From Closterium sp. Naga37s-1 (taxonomy: Eukaryota; Streptophyta; Zygnematophyceae; Desmidiales; Closteriaceae), in contig CANJKZ010000777.1 of the NCBI GenBank assembly GCA_947471745.1, positions 3,218,001-3,282,000 on the forward strand: 64,000 bases of DNA, given 5' to 3'. The notes below the pieces were generated by a model that was not told where the DNA came from, made no database searches, and saw nothing but the letters and a program-made list of their open reading frames with translations. Every line of letters begins with the position of its first letter. Position 1 is the stretch's first letter. Position numbers and translations under genes: made by a program. This document shows positions 33,078 to 43,900 of the stretch, one piece after another.

Positions 33078-36000
33078 CTAGTCATTTGAGCGAAATTCAA
33101 CACTATCTTCTGTTTTCGCACCCTCGTCTTCATGAAAGAAGTGGCGCTGGCGGAGGTCGTAGAGCGCCTGGTCCATCTCGAAATACTTGCTGCACACGTT
33201 GATGCTCAGCCCTCTCACTGCCTGGACAGAGAGGAGGGGGAGCGGGAAGGGGTGGAGAGGATTTGACATAGAGCGCCTGGTCCATATTCAGAAACTTGCT
33301 GTGCACGTTGATGCTCAGCCCTCTCACTGCCTGGACAGAGAGGAGGGGGAGCGGGAAGGGGTGGAGAGGATTTGACATAGAGCGCCTGGTCCATATTCAG
33401 AAACTTGCTGCGCACGTTGATGCTCAGCCCTCTCACTGCCTGGACAGAGAGGAGGGGGAGCGGGAAGGGGTGGAGAGGATTTGACATAGAGCGCCTGGTC
33501 CATATTCAGAAACTTGCTGCGCACGTTGATGCTCAGCCCTCTCACTGCCTGGACAGAGAGGAGGGGGAGCGGGAAGGGGTGGAGAGGATTTGACATAGAG
33601 CGCCTGGTCCATATTCAGAAACTTGCTGCGCACGTTGATGCTCAGCCCTCTCACTGCCTGGACAGAGAGGAGGGGGAGCGGGAAGGGGTGGAGAGGATTT
33701 GACATAGAGCGCCTGGTCCATATTCAGAAACTTGCTGCGCACGTTGATGCTGAGCCCTCTCACTGCCTGGACAGAGAGGAGGGGGAGCGGGAAGGGGTGG
33801 AGAGGATTTGACATAGAGCGCCTGGTCCATATTCAGAAACTTGCTGCGCACGTTGATGCTCAGCCCTCTCACTGCCTGGACAGAGAGGAGGGGGAGCGGG
33901 AAGGGGTGGAGAGGATTTGACATAGAGCGCCTGGTCCATATTCAGAAACTTGCTGCGCACGTTGATGCTCAGCCCTCTCACTGCCTGGACAGAGAGGAAG
34001 GGGAGGAGGGGAGGAGGGGACGGAAGGAGGGAAGGAGGGGAGGAGGGGAGGAGGGGAGGAGGGGACGGAAGGAGGGGAGGAGGGGAGGAGGGGAGGAGGG
34101 GAGGAGGGGAGGAGGGGAGGAGGGGAAGAGGGGAGGAGGGGAGGAGGGGAGGAGGGGAAGAGGGGAGGAGGGGAGGAGGGGAGGAGGGGAGGAGGGGAGG
34201 AGGGGAGGAGGGGAGGAGGGGAGGATGGGATGCGGGGAGGGAAGGAGGGGAGGAGGGGAGGAGCAGAGGAGGGGAGGAGGGGAGGCGGGAAGGAGGGGAG
34301 GAGGGGAGGCGGGGAGGAGGGGAGGAGGGGAGGAGGGGAGGAGGGGAGGCGGGGAGGCGGGGAGGAGGGGAGGAGGGGAAGCGGGGAGGAGGGGAGGAGG
34401 GGAGGAGGGGAGGCGGGGAGGAGGGGAGGAGGGGAGGAGGGGAGGCGGGGAGGAGGGGAGGCGGGGAGGAGGGGAGGCGGGGAGGAGGGGAGGCGGGGAG
34501 GCGGGGAGGCGGGGAGGCGGGAGATGGAGCGAGGATGAGTGAAGCAAGGGGAGATGCAGTGGGAGAGGGTTAAGATGTCAAGGACATGCATGCACGTGCT
34601 ACAGCCATAGCCACATTTCAGAAACGATCCAAGCACTCCACCACTGCACCTCACTGCACTCCACCACACTACACCTCGTTCTGATGGCTTCTGGCGTTGC
34701 GGTCAAGGGCGGGGAAGATGAGCGGCAGGATGGTGGTGCGGTTCTGAGCCACCAGCCTCACGATGTAGTCGTTGTTCCCCAGGAACAGCACTCGCCTCGC
34801 CACCTGCAGAAAGGGGAATAGGGTTGCGGGGGGGCGGGGAGGGTGGAGGGAGAGACATAGATGTTCTGCACCACGAGCGTTACGAAGTAGTCGTTGTCCC
34901 ACAGGCGCAGCGTGTACTCCACCACCCTTTGGAAGAAGAGAAAAAGGAAAGGGGGTTTGGGCCGGCGGGGGAACTGTGGAGGGAGTGCCATGTTAGAAAG
35001 TCAGCGGCCATCACAAAGGCCAAAAGATAATGTTGCCCTCATGAAAAAACAGCAAAGGAAACGAACCCCACACACTCTTTATCTCAACTCTTAGCCGCAG
35101 TCGGTCGGTCAATGAGGATGCGCGAACTCCCCACCAACTTGGAATACATTGCGAAGCATCAACCATCATAGATGAACTAAAAACCTAGTGGATTGGGTTC
35201 TTAGGGACGTAATGGTAGGAGCGTTGTACCTGGGAGTGCGAGGAGCTGAGGCACCGAGTTTTGAGACGACTCAAACTCGACTGTAGGGACATAATAGCAG
35301 GAGCGTTGTAGCTGGAAGTGCGAGTAGCCGAGGCACTGCACGCCAGAAGAGCACCAGAACACCGTACCTGAAATTGGGCGAGAGCGTTGCACCTGGGAAG
35401 AGCAAGGAACTGAGACAGCGTGCAACCTGCAGGAACGGCGGCATGATGACTATCTGGAACACCTTTTCAAATCGCCTCACACCTCTTCACGCTCCCTCCC
35501 AATGCACCCCACACACCCGTACCTAGAAGTGCGAGGAGCTGAGGCAGAGTGCAACCTGCTGGAACGGCGGCATCATGACCATCTGAAACTCGGTCTGCAT
35601 GCCATGCCACGACACCCCCGCACATCTCCTCACAGCCCCTCACACCCCGCCACCGTATCACATCCCCTTGCTCTGCATTACACCCGGACACACCCCGTCC
35701 CACCATAACTGAAAGTGCGGAGAGCTGAGGCAGCAAGCGATCTGCTGAAACAGCGGCGCCATGACCATCTGAAACACCTGTTAAAACCGCCTCACACCTC
35801 CTCATGTCCCCTCCCTCCCAGTGCATCACACACACCCGTACCTCAGAGTGCGGGGAGCTGAGGCAGCGCGCGATCTGCTGGAACAGCGGCGTCATGACCA
35901 TCTGAAACTCGGGCGCCTGAGTCAGCTCCAGAATCTTCTCCAACTCCCCCAGGAACAGCACCTCCTTCTGGCTGTTAGTTAAGGGCCAGAACTTAAGCAA

Positions 36001-37143
36001 CCCGCGCAGCACCAAATCCGCGAGCTTCGGGTCTTTCTCCACGAACTGAGTGATGCAGAACGACAGCTGCTTGTGGTACATCGACACGCACTCAAGCTTG
36101 TGCAGCGGAACCAGCACTCGCTCCAGGGACTGCGTATGCTCCTCTTCAAGAGGCAGCACGAACCCGTTGACAAAGCTCCCTAGGAGCTCCAGCAGCTCTG
36201 CAATGCCGTTGTGCCGCTCCGACTCGATGAATTGGTCGAAGATGTCGTTAATCGCCTTGCGGATGAACTGCCGGTGATCCATGAATTTTAAGTAAATCCG
36301 GTGTAAAATGCTCTTCAAATAGTCCCGCTCGCGAGGGTCCTCTGAGTCGAACAGGTTCAGCAGCTTTAAGATGAACTGCTGGTCGACGAAAAGCTTTAGC
36401 CTCTGGTCGGTCTCGTTAAAGACGACATACTTAAGCAGCTCGTAGACTATTTGCAGGTGCGACCACGCGGCTTCCATAGTCGGATCCTCTTCCTTCGGGT
36501 TCTTAGGTTCCGACCCGGACATCGCGGGCGCGGACGGCGGTAACGGCCGGAAGAGATTAATCTCCAGCATGCGCGTGATGTCTTTGAATACCGCCTCGTT
36601 GAATTTCATGGTTCCGCAATTGACGTAGTCGACTAGCTCGAGGAGAAACCGCCGATTATATTCCTTATCCTCCTCGAGTTCCTTGGGGTCGTTAAAATCG
36701 AAGAGGAGGTGCAGCTTATCAGCCAACTCCTCCTCCTCATCCTCCTCCTCGCCTTCTTCCTCCTCCCCCTCGTCCCCCTCCTCCTCGTCCTCGTCCTCGT
36801 CACGCCGTGGGCCTCTCACCGGGCGTGTGTTAGCTGCACCGGTACTTATGAAGAGAACCTGCTTCTCGTGACCACTTATGTCTGATGATAACATCAGCGG
36901 CGGCTCCGCGAAATGGGACAAGTTCTCCTCCGCAATCTCTTTGTTCGGGTCGGGACGGATGGGAGCCGTTGGATTCGCGACGCCTGGAGGCGGATGCGAG
37001 CATTCCGCCTTTCCTGCGTCCGCTCCCCCCCGAGCGGCAATTGCTTCAGCTGCTGCTGCATTGCCTGCATTGTGCGACGCTGCGTCTGTCTTACCCTGCT
37101 TTTCCCGACCCCTTACAAACGTCTTTTTAAATGACTCTAGCAT
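33078..37143 (-). CDS. PP2A regulatory B'/B56 subunit, three exons, 524 aa
   Basis: Exons (minus strand): 37143-35842, 34803-34675, 33221-33078, all phase 0, ending in TAG. The product is the B56-type HEAT-repeat subunit that targets the PP2A core enzyme to substrates in cytosol and nucleus. Visible blocks are LLFDFNDPKELEEDKEYNRR, RRFLLELVDYVNCGTMKFNE, FVDQQFILKLLNLFDSEDPR, RDYLKSILHRIYLKFMDHRQ, KLECVSMYHKQLSFCITQFV, FQMVMTPLFQQIARCLSS and LPLIFPALDRNARSHQNE. A long acidic run (about residues 105-145) lies before the HEAT repeats. Length fits the family. Exon 2 has LGNNDYI, where LWNNEYI is usual. Introns hold many exon-edge copies. Confidence 0.88.
33222..33994 (-). repeat. 109-bp tandem repeat: seven head copies of PP2A exon 3
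   Basis: Seven copies at an exact 109-bp period contain a pyrimidine tract, CTGTCCAG acceptor and the first 64 bp of exon 3 (AVRGLSINVRSKFLNMDQALY). They pass into GTCAAATCC and the next unit. Only the most downstream copy (33221-33078) continues as a full exon. Copies are almost identical, so amplification is recent. The repeated ORFs on both strands are artefacts of this array. Confidence 0.95.
33994..34540. repeat. Purine tract (GGGGAGGA)n in PP2A intron 2
   Basis: About 550 bp of nearly pure GGGGAGGA/GGGGAGGC repeat. On the gene strand this is a pyrimidine tract leading into the 109-bp array. It could adopt triplex or G-quadruplex forms. Confidence 0.95.
34850..34945 (-). repeat. Diverged head copy of PP2A exon 2
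   Basis: On the gene strand an AAG acceptor leads to VVEYTLRLWDNDYFVTLVVQN, matching exon 2 VARRVLFLGNNDYIVRLVAQN. It is followed by the same kind of CT-rich intron end. It lies 47 bp upstream of the real exon. Confidence 0.75.
35200..35770 (-). repeat. Four or more tail copies of PP2A exon 1
   Basis: Downstream of the exon-1 donor (35841), intron 1 repeats the exon-1 end at about 35770-35707 (FQMVMAPLFQQIACCLSSPH), 35588-35524 (FQMVMMPPFQQVALCLSSSH), 35470-35385 (FQIVIMPPFLQVARCLSS) and more weakly at 35350-35205. Divergence grows with distance from the exon. The intervening 180-190-bp spacing suggests serial duplication. Confidence 0.8.
35259..35275. repeat. Palindromic motif among PP2A exon-1 tail copies
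   Basis: TTTTGAGACGACTCAAA, with intact arms and imperfect centre, lies between two weak tail copies. Confidence 0.75.
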
Positions 37144-37211
37144 GCTAAGCCGCTTCCTGCACGAGGAACCCTAACCGTTAGCTAATACGGCACAAAATTG
37201 CTAACGCCGTT
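37144..37211 (-). promoter_or_regulatory. PP2A 5' leader with inverted TAACCGTTA/CTAACG elements
   Basis: TAACCGTTAGC (37172-37182) and GCTAACGCCGTT (37200-37211) form an interrupted inverted repeat 29-68 bp upstream of the ATG. Both contain AACGG/CCGTT cores of the kind bound by three-repeat MYB factors. No TATA box was identified. Confidence 0.35.
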
Positions 37212-39000
37212 TAGTTTCAGTCAGGCAGCAATACCAATGCCATCACAACACCCAACCAAGTGTAATACGCTTGAAACCGGGTAACCACTCAAGCAGTCGC
37301 AACTCTGTTGGGTTTGGTTGGGAGCACTTGCGATTGGCTGAAGCCCCAACAGGCTGGGGAAGGCAGATGCACGACTACCGAACTGCATTCGTGCGAAACA
37401 CACCACCAAGTGCGACGAAGGCATTGCACACACGGAACCAAGCATAACACCACAGCAGAAATAATATGAGACAGTTGAGCAACCACTTTTCATTCCAGCC
37501 CTAGACTCTTTCCTGCGCGAAAACCAGGAGGAAGACGCGGCACTAATAGAATGAGACGGAATAGCATAGCAATAGCATATCCGCACGCGCGACAACGGAC
37601 GAAGTGGGACGGAAGGAACGATACGGAAAGGGACGCGACGGGACGGGAAGTGACGCGACGGAAGGGGAAGGGACGCGACGATGCGGGAAGAGACGTGACG
37701 GGACTGGACGGGACGCGACGGGACTGGACCGGGCGGGACGGGACCCAACGGAACGGGTGGGGACTCGACGGGACAGGACGTGACGGGACGGGACGAGACG
37801 GACAGGATGGATGCGACTGGACGAAACGGGACTGGAAGGGACGGGAGGGAAAGGGAGGAGACGCGCCGAAATTGAATGGACGATGCAGGACGGGAAGGGG
37901 AGGGGGAGGGAAGGGATGTTGAGCGACGCGCAGTTCTAGGTCCCGGGTACATCCGGGAACGGGAAGGGACAGGAAGGGATGAGGCGGAAATGAAAGCGCC
38001 GGGATAGTATAGGAAGCGACGTGATAATGCAAGAAGCAACGGAACTGGACAGGAAGCAACGGAACTGCACAGGAAGCGACGGAAAGGTGAGGAAAGGGAC
38101 GGGAGGAGACGCGTCGAGATGAGAAGGGACGGGAGGAGGCGCGGCCGGTGAATGGGTGTGAACGGGTTCAGTGGTGCGGCAGCTGCTGCTGCTGCACATC
38201 CACCCCATCCCCATTCCCTTCCCCCATCCCCCGTCCCTTCCACGTACCCCCCTTCCCACCCCCCATCCCCCTTTCCCTTCCCTTCCCCCATCCTCTCTCC
38301 CTTCCCCGCATCCCCCCTTCCCTTACCCCATCCCCCATTCCCTTTCCCCATACCTCTCTCCCTTCTCCGCATCGACCTTTCCGATCTCCGCATCCCCCTT
38401 TCCCTTCCCCCATCCCCTTTCCCTTCCCCATCCTCTTTCCCTTCCCCATCCCCCTTTCCCATCCCCCTTTCCCATCCCCCATCCCCTACCCATTCCGCAT
38501 CTCCCTTCCCCTTCCCGCATCCCCATTTCCTTCCGCATCTCCCTTTCCCTTCCCCCATCCCCTTTCCCTTCCCCATCCCCCTTTCCCTTCCCCCATCCCC
38601 TTTCCATTCCGCATCTCCCTTTCCCTTCCCCCATCCCCTTTCCCTTCCCCCAAGCCTCCCTCCCTTCCTCCTTTGACAGGACGCACGGGAAGGAGGAAGG
38701 GACAAGACAAGACATCCCAAACTCCAGGGTGAATCGAAGGGTGCAAGGGCAAATAACGGGCAGAAGTGATGAAGTGGGGGGGCGACGGGGCGTTCCATGT
38801 GCCTCATGCTCACATCAGGATCACATGGGTTGTGTCAGCCACACTTACGTGCTGGTTCTTTTTCGTATGTAAATCACTAGAAGTAGAAGCTAAGCCTCTA
38901 TTCCAGTTTCCCTACCATATCCCAACCTATAAATGGTTGCATACTTTGAAAGATGCATATAATACCGTATCACCATACGGTACATGCGTTATGCTATTCC
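37212..39000. other. Low-complexity spacer
   Basis: The stretch 37590-38140 is degenerate GGGACGGGAC-like repeat and 38200-38680 is CCCTTTCCCTTCCCC-like repeat. Long open frames on both strands come from stop-free purine/pyrimidine asymmetry and have no protein-like composition. No gene is seen. Confidence 0.75.
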
Positions 39001-39147
39001 TGTTGGGCTGAGAAAAGCCCTTAGGACCTTTTACAGGACTAAACTCTGGATAGGGATGATGTAATAGCGGAAGCTTTTAGTGAAGTGTTTGAACCACCTT
39101 GCACTAGTATGTGAGGGCAAAGTAGATTGATTAAAACAAAGGGATAC

Positions 39148-39672
39148 CGTAAGGCCCCGGATAGAAGCGCAGGCCTCGGATAAGCGCCGGCGCTTATAAA
39201 AGGATGAGGGCGCTTATATTCGGTCCTCGATTATAAGCGCACCCCTGAAGGCTTACGGATTATAAGCGCTACCTCTAATTGTTGTATTTATAATCTTAAT
39301 GAAACCGTTGTAACGAAACTCACATTTTCATTCCCCACATTTGAATCTCGATACCCTTCACCTCGCTCGGCTCATCGCCAGCACTTCCAGTCAGAATGAC
39401 TTGTCAGGGGCGTAAGTTGACTCATTCTGACTGTATGTGCTGGTAGGGAACCATTCCCTGCCAGCTTGTCCGAGTGAGATTCTCAATCACAGACCTGTAT
39501 AGTTTCGACTCGATTCAAAATGCAAAAACGAGATCTACAGTTGTCTAAAAAAAACGCATTTCATATATGTCATAATATAAGCACCAGCGCTTATAAATTT
39601 CCTCAATTATAAGCGCACCCCCTAAAAAACAGTGTTTTATTACAACCCCAGGGGCGCTTCTATCCGGGGTAT
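39148..39672. mobile_element. Non-autonomous DNA transposon (hAT-like MITE), about 525 bp
   Basis: The terminal inverted repeat CCCCGGATAGAAGCGC occurs at 39155-39170 and, inverted, at 39654-39669. Comparison with the intact LTR shows flanks GGGATAC and AGGGTAC from one original site, a decayed 7-8-bp duplication. Five exact TTATAAGCGC motifs, in both orientations, cluster near the two ends. A 12-bp inverted repeat AGTCAGAATGA is near 39390/39428. There is no transposase. Confidence 0.8.
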
Positions 39673-40609
39673 GAGGGTACAAGTTTTTATAAGAGTACAA
39701 GGGAATATGAACAGTTATAACTAATAACTGTTTTGCTGTTGCTGTTGCGGTTCGATACAGTGACGACTCGGGCAACTGCTCAATAACGAGTCAGTTGTTT
39801 GTCCTTGCTGTCGCGCTGTATTTGTCAAGTCAAAAGTCGCTGACCTTTGACTTTCGCGTAACCTCCAGCAGTTGCTCAACCTCCGAGGGTTGACTCGCCG
39901 ATGTTTCGATATGTTCTGCTTCGCTTATGACTTAGTGTTTCGACACGACAGAGGCGCTTAAGTCAATTGTGTTGGTGCAACCCTACGGTTTGCACTCAGC
40001 TTGTTGCCCGTGTGAGTGCATGCGTGTGTGCATGGAATGGAATGAGTGCATGAAATAAATATATATTTCATGCTTATAATAGTGTGTCTATGATGGGTCA
40101 TGATGTCGAGTGTCTGTGTGTCGAGTCAATAGCGAATTATCGCTAGTCGCGTGTAACGTGGTCATTTTGTGTGTCCCGCGCGGTTTCTATTTTGTCGTGC
40201 GCGGTTTCTATTTTGTCGCTTGTCGAGCGTTCGGCGTATCGCAGGTGTGTGCAGCAGACCCATCAAGAACTCAAGGATGAGTTTGTGATGAAGAACCCGA
40301 GCCTTGGTTTCAAGCTTCAAGTGGTTTCGAAGCTCGCCAAAAGGGTACACTTCAAGATATTGAAGATAGTTACATTACAATGTGTAGTGTAACATTTCTA
40401 TTGGTGTAGACCCTTGTGAAGGGTAGGTTCGAGACCCTTCTTGGTTGGGGACAGTGTGGCACTGTTCCACATCACTGTACCTCGGCTCTTGGGGCTGGGA
40501 GTTATTCCCAACTCGTAACTCTTCCTAATTTCTGTTTCTAAGACTATGTTGCTGCCATAGTGCCGTTCGTTCAAACCGACGCTGTGTCGTCAATTCTGAA
40601 TGAAATCGT

Positions 40610-40741
40610 TGAGAAGATTTGAACAAGAATGGGTGGACTATGAAATGAAGTGAGTACAAATATGAAACCCTAATTGGTTGTACCCCCTATGGGATACCCC
40701 ACTATAGCCTACACAATAGCATAAGCTACAATGTTCTGACA
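40610..40741 (-). repeat. 3' LTR of element I
   Basis: 132 bp, TGTCAGAACATTG to AATCTTCTCA in element sense. Confidence 0.95.
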
Positions 40742-40953
40742 CACCCCCATAGGCAAAGTGGGGGAGAACACGGGGTCACAAGACCAGTCAAGCAAAGCAA
40801 AGCAAAGCAAGCTCAGGGTGGATCACAAAGTCACCACACAGTCCGAGCACAGGGTCAAGGCCACACGGCCAGTTCACATGCAAGAGTACACACATATATA
40901 TAAAGCTAGACAAGCAAGAGCAGGTATATATATATGTGAGAGTACAAGCAAGG

Positions 40954-43900
40954 TCAAGAGGAGAGCAAGTGAGGCAAGACGGGCACAAGACCCAGCTGAG
41001 TGCAGAAGCGCTGATGATCACAAGGCGGAAGTGCCTTGGTGAAGACATCAGCAGTGTTGGCCTCAGAGGCCACGTACGCAAGCCGCAACTGTCCACGTTG
41101 CTGTAGCTCACGAGCAAGGAAGTAGCGGAGAGCAATGTGCTTTGTTCTGTGCTCCAGTCGCTGCTCTCGACACAAGGCCAGCATGGCCTTGTTGTCTACG
41201 TACAGGACTGGAGGAGAACGAGGCGGCTCTCCAAGGTCGGTCAGCAGGTAGGTGAGCCAGCGAAGCTCCTGTGCAGCCATGGCCCCGGCGTAGATCTCAG
41301 CCTCACAACTCGAGCCAAGAACAGAAGACGAGCGAGTAGCCCGCCACGAAACAGAGCCGGAACCAAGGCTGAAGGTGTAACCCTGTGACGACCGCTGCGT
41401 AGCCTGGTCGTCAGCCCAAGAAGCGTCCGCGTGCCCAGTGAGGACCACTGGACTCCGCCCTCCAAGCACTAGCCCCATGCCCGACGTACTGCACAAGTAG
41501 CGCAACACCCTCTTCGCTGCAGCCATGTGCTCTGGTCTGTGTCTCCCAGGAGCAACATAGCGTGCAAGAATGCTAAGAGGGTATGCAAGGTCAGGTCGTG
41601 TGCAGGTCATCAGGTACATGAGGCAGCCAACAAGCTCTGGGTACGGGCCACTCGACTCTACGGACTCATCCGAAGGCAGAGCTGAGAGCGAGTGGCGGGT
41701 AGACAGAGGAGTGGCCTGAGGCGAGGAGTACGTGAAGCCGAAGCGCTGAAGGACCTGCTGCACCATGTGTGACTGAGTCAGGGTAATGGTGCGGCGTGCT
41801 CTGTCCCGGGTGATCTGCAAGCCAAGGTAGCTGCGCAGTTCACCCAGGTCTGTGCACGTGTGTCTCTTCTGCAGCTCGGACTTCACGTAGGCGAGTCCAG
41901 CAGTGTCAGCTGTGGCAAAGACCAAGTCGTCGACGTACACGAGGATGTAGAACGGCGGCAGAGAGGTGTCGGTGCGTAGAAACAACGACGGGTCGGCAGT
42001 AGAAGGAGCAAACCCAAGAGCCGCAAGCGTAGTCCTCAGTGTGTCGTGCCACTCACGTGGCGCCTGGCGGAGACCGTAGACTGGACGCCGGAGACTCCAC
42101 TGGGTACCAGGAGGGAAAGACCCAGTGAAGCCAGGTGGGCGACGCAGCCAGATCTCCTCGTGCAGGCTGCCCTGCAAGAAAGCTGTGCTGAAGTCAAGAG
42201 AGTGCAGCTCGTAGTCACGGTGAGCAGCAACGTGCAGCAGTACCCGAAGAGTGGTCATCTTCGGGGTGGGGGAGAAGGTGTGAAAGTAGTCAACTCCCTG
42301 CCGCTGACTGAAGCCACGAGCCACGTAACGCGCCTTGAAGACAGGCGGAGAACCCGGCGGCCGCTTCACCCTGAAGATCCACATGCCACTGACGATGTTC
42401 GCCCCAGGAGGGGGGACAGCGTCAACGTAGGTGCCTGTGGACTTCCAGGAAGCCATCTCTGCATCCATAGCTGCCTGCCACTGAGAGGAGTAGGGACCCT
42501 CTATCGCCTCCGCGTAAGAGCGCGGAGTCGGGATGTCAAGTGCATCCGGGTCTCCCTCAGGGGTAAGCAGTACGGACACGAGATGAGGTGAGGCAGCTGC
42601 CAGACACTGGAACTCCTCCTGCCTGTCCTCAAGGACGTCCGTGCCAAGGGCACACTCACCCCCGACGGACGGAGGACAGACAGACTCAGACTCAGCGACA
42701 AGACTAGCAGCGTAGTCTAAGCGACAGCGAGCAGCAAAGTCGACGAGCTCAGTAACGAGAGCAGACGCAGCAGTAGACTCGAAAGAAGGGTCAGTGACAA
42801 CAGTAGCAAGGAGACGCGTGACAGTAGGACTGGCAGCACGAAGGGAGTCCGACTCCGGGTCAGGAAGAGCAGGAAGAGAGGACTCAGGAGGAGAAGGCAA
42901 AGGGGCACGCAGAGGAGCAGTGGACGGACGCAGAGACATCCGGTGCGTGCCAGGGACAGGAGGAGGACGCTGACGCGAACCGCGACCACTAGTGCGAGCA
43001 GCACGGACAGGCGACGCAGGGCGAGACGCAGGCTCACGACGCTCAGCCAGACCTCCAGTAGGACCAGTGTAGGGAGAAGGAGCAGGCAAAGGGGAGGTAG
43101 GCTGCAACTGTAGCTGGGACGAGACAGGCTGTGGACACCCTAGGGGAGGAGGAGGACCAGTAGAAGGTGGAAGACCAAGAACCTGCTGCAGGAGTGGAAC
43201 GAAGTACGGTCGAGGCCGCGCGGCGACGCTAGAAGCAGCAGGGACAGCACCAGAACCCTCAGCAGGAGCACCCGCTCCAGCAGCACCACCAGTAGCTCCA
43301 GAACCTCCAGCAGCACCAGGAGCACCCCCAGCAGGACTGCCAGCGGTAGTCTCAGCGCCAACACCCTCAGCAGCACCAGCTCCAGTGCACCTAGGACGAG
43401 CACCTCCGGGACCCGCGACCGCAGCACCCTTAGCAGCCGAAGGACCTCCAGCACCAGCAGCACGCCTCCAGCGCCGGGCAAACCACTCACGCAGCTCCTG
43501 TGGAGAAAGTGGCTCCCGGCGAGACGAAGCACTCGGAGAACCTCCAGGCGGAGCACCTCCAGGCTCAGCACCCCCAGGCGTAGCATCCCTAGGCTAAGCA
43601 CCCCCAGACGTAGCACCCCTAGGCTCAGCACCCCCAGGCTCAGCACCCCTAGGCTCAGCACCCCCAGACGTAGCACCCCCAGGCCCAGCACCCCTAGGCT
43701 CCGCACCCCTAGGCACAGCACCCCCAGCCTCAGCACCCTCAGCAGCACCAGAGTCACCAGTGACCTCGACAGGCTCGACTGCGTCTACCTGGGACACACC
43801 TGAAGGGGCAGGACCCTGAGGTGGGAGGGGGTCTACCTGGGGGGGACCTGGTACCAGGAAGAGTGGGGGTGGGGGGAGGGACGGAGTGCGGTAGGGGAAG

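Noticed and set aside
33841-34669. Gly/Arg/Glu- and Ser/Pro-rich frames in the GGGGAGGA tract
   Set aside because: Pure simple-sequence translation inside PP2A intron 2.
37221-38813. 530-aa open frame on the minus strand
   Set aside because: It spans degenerate GGGAC and CCCTTCC repeats; the Ser/Pro- and Gly/Lys-rich translation is repeat-driven and other frames are equally open.
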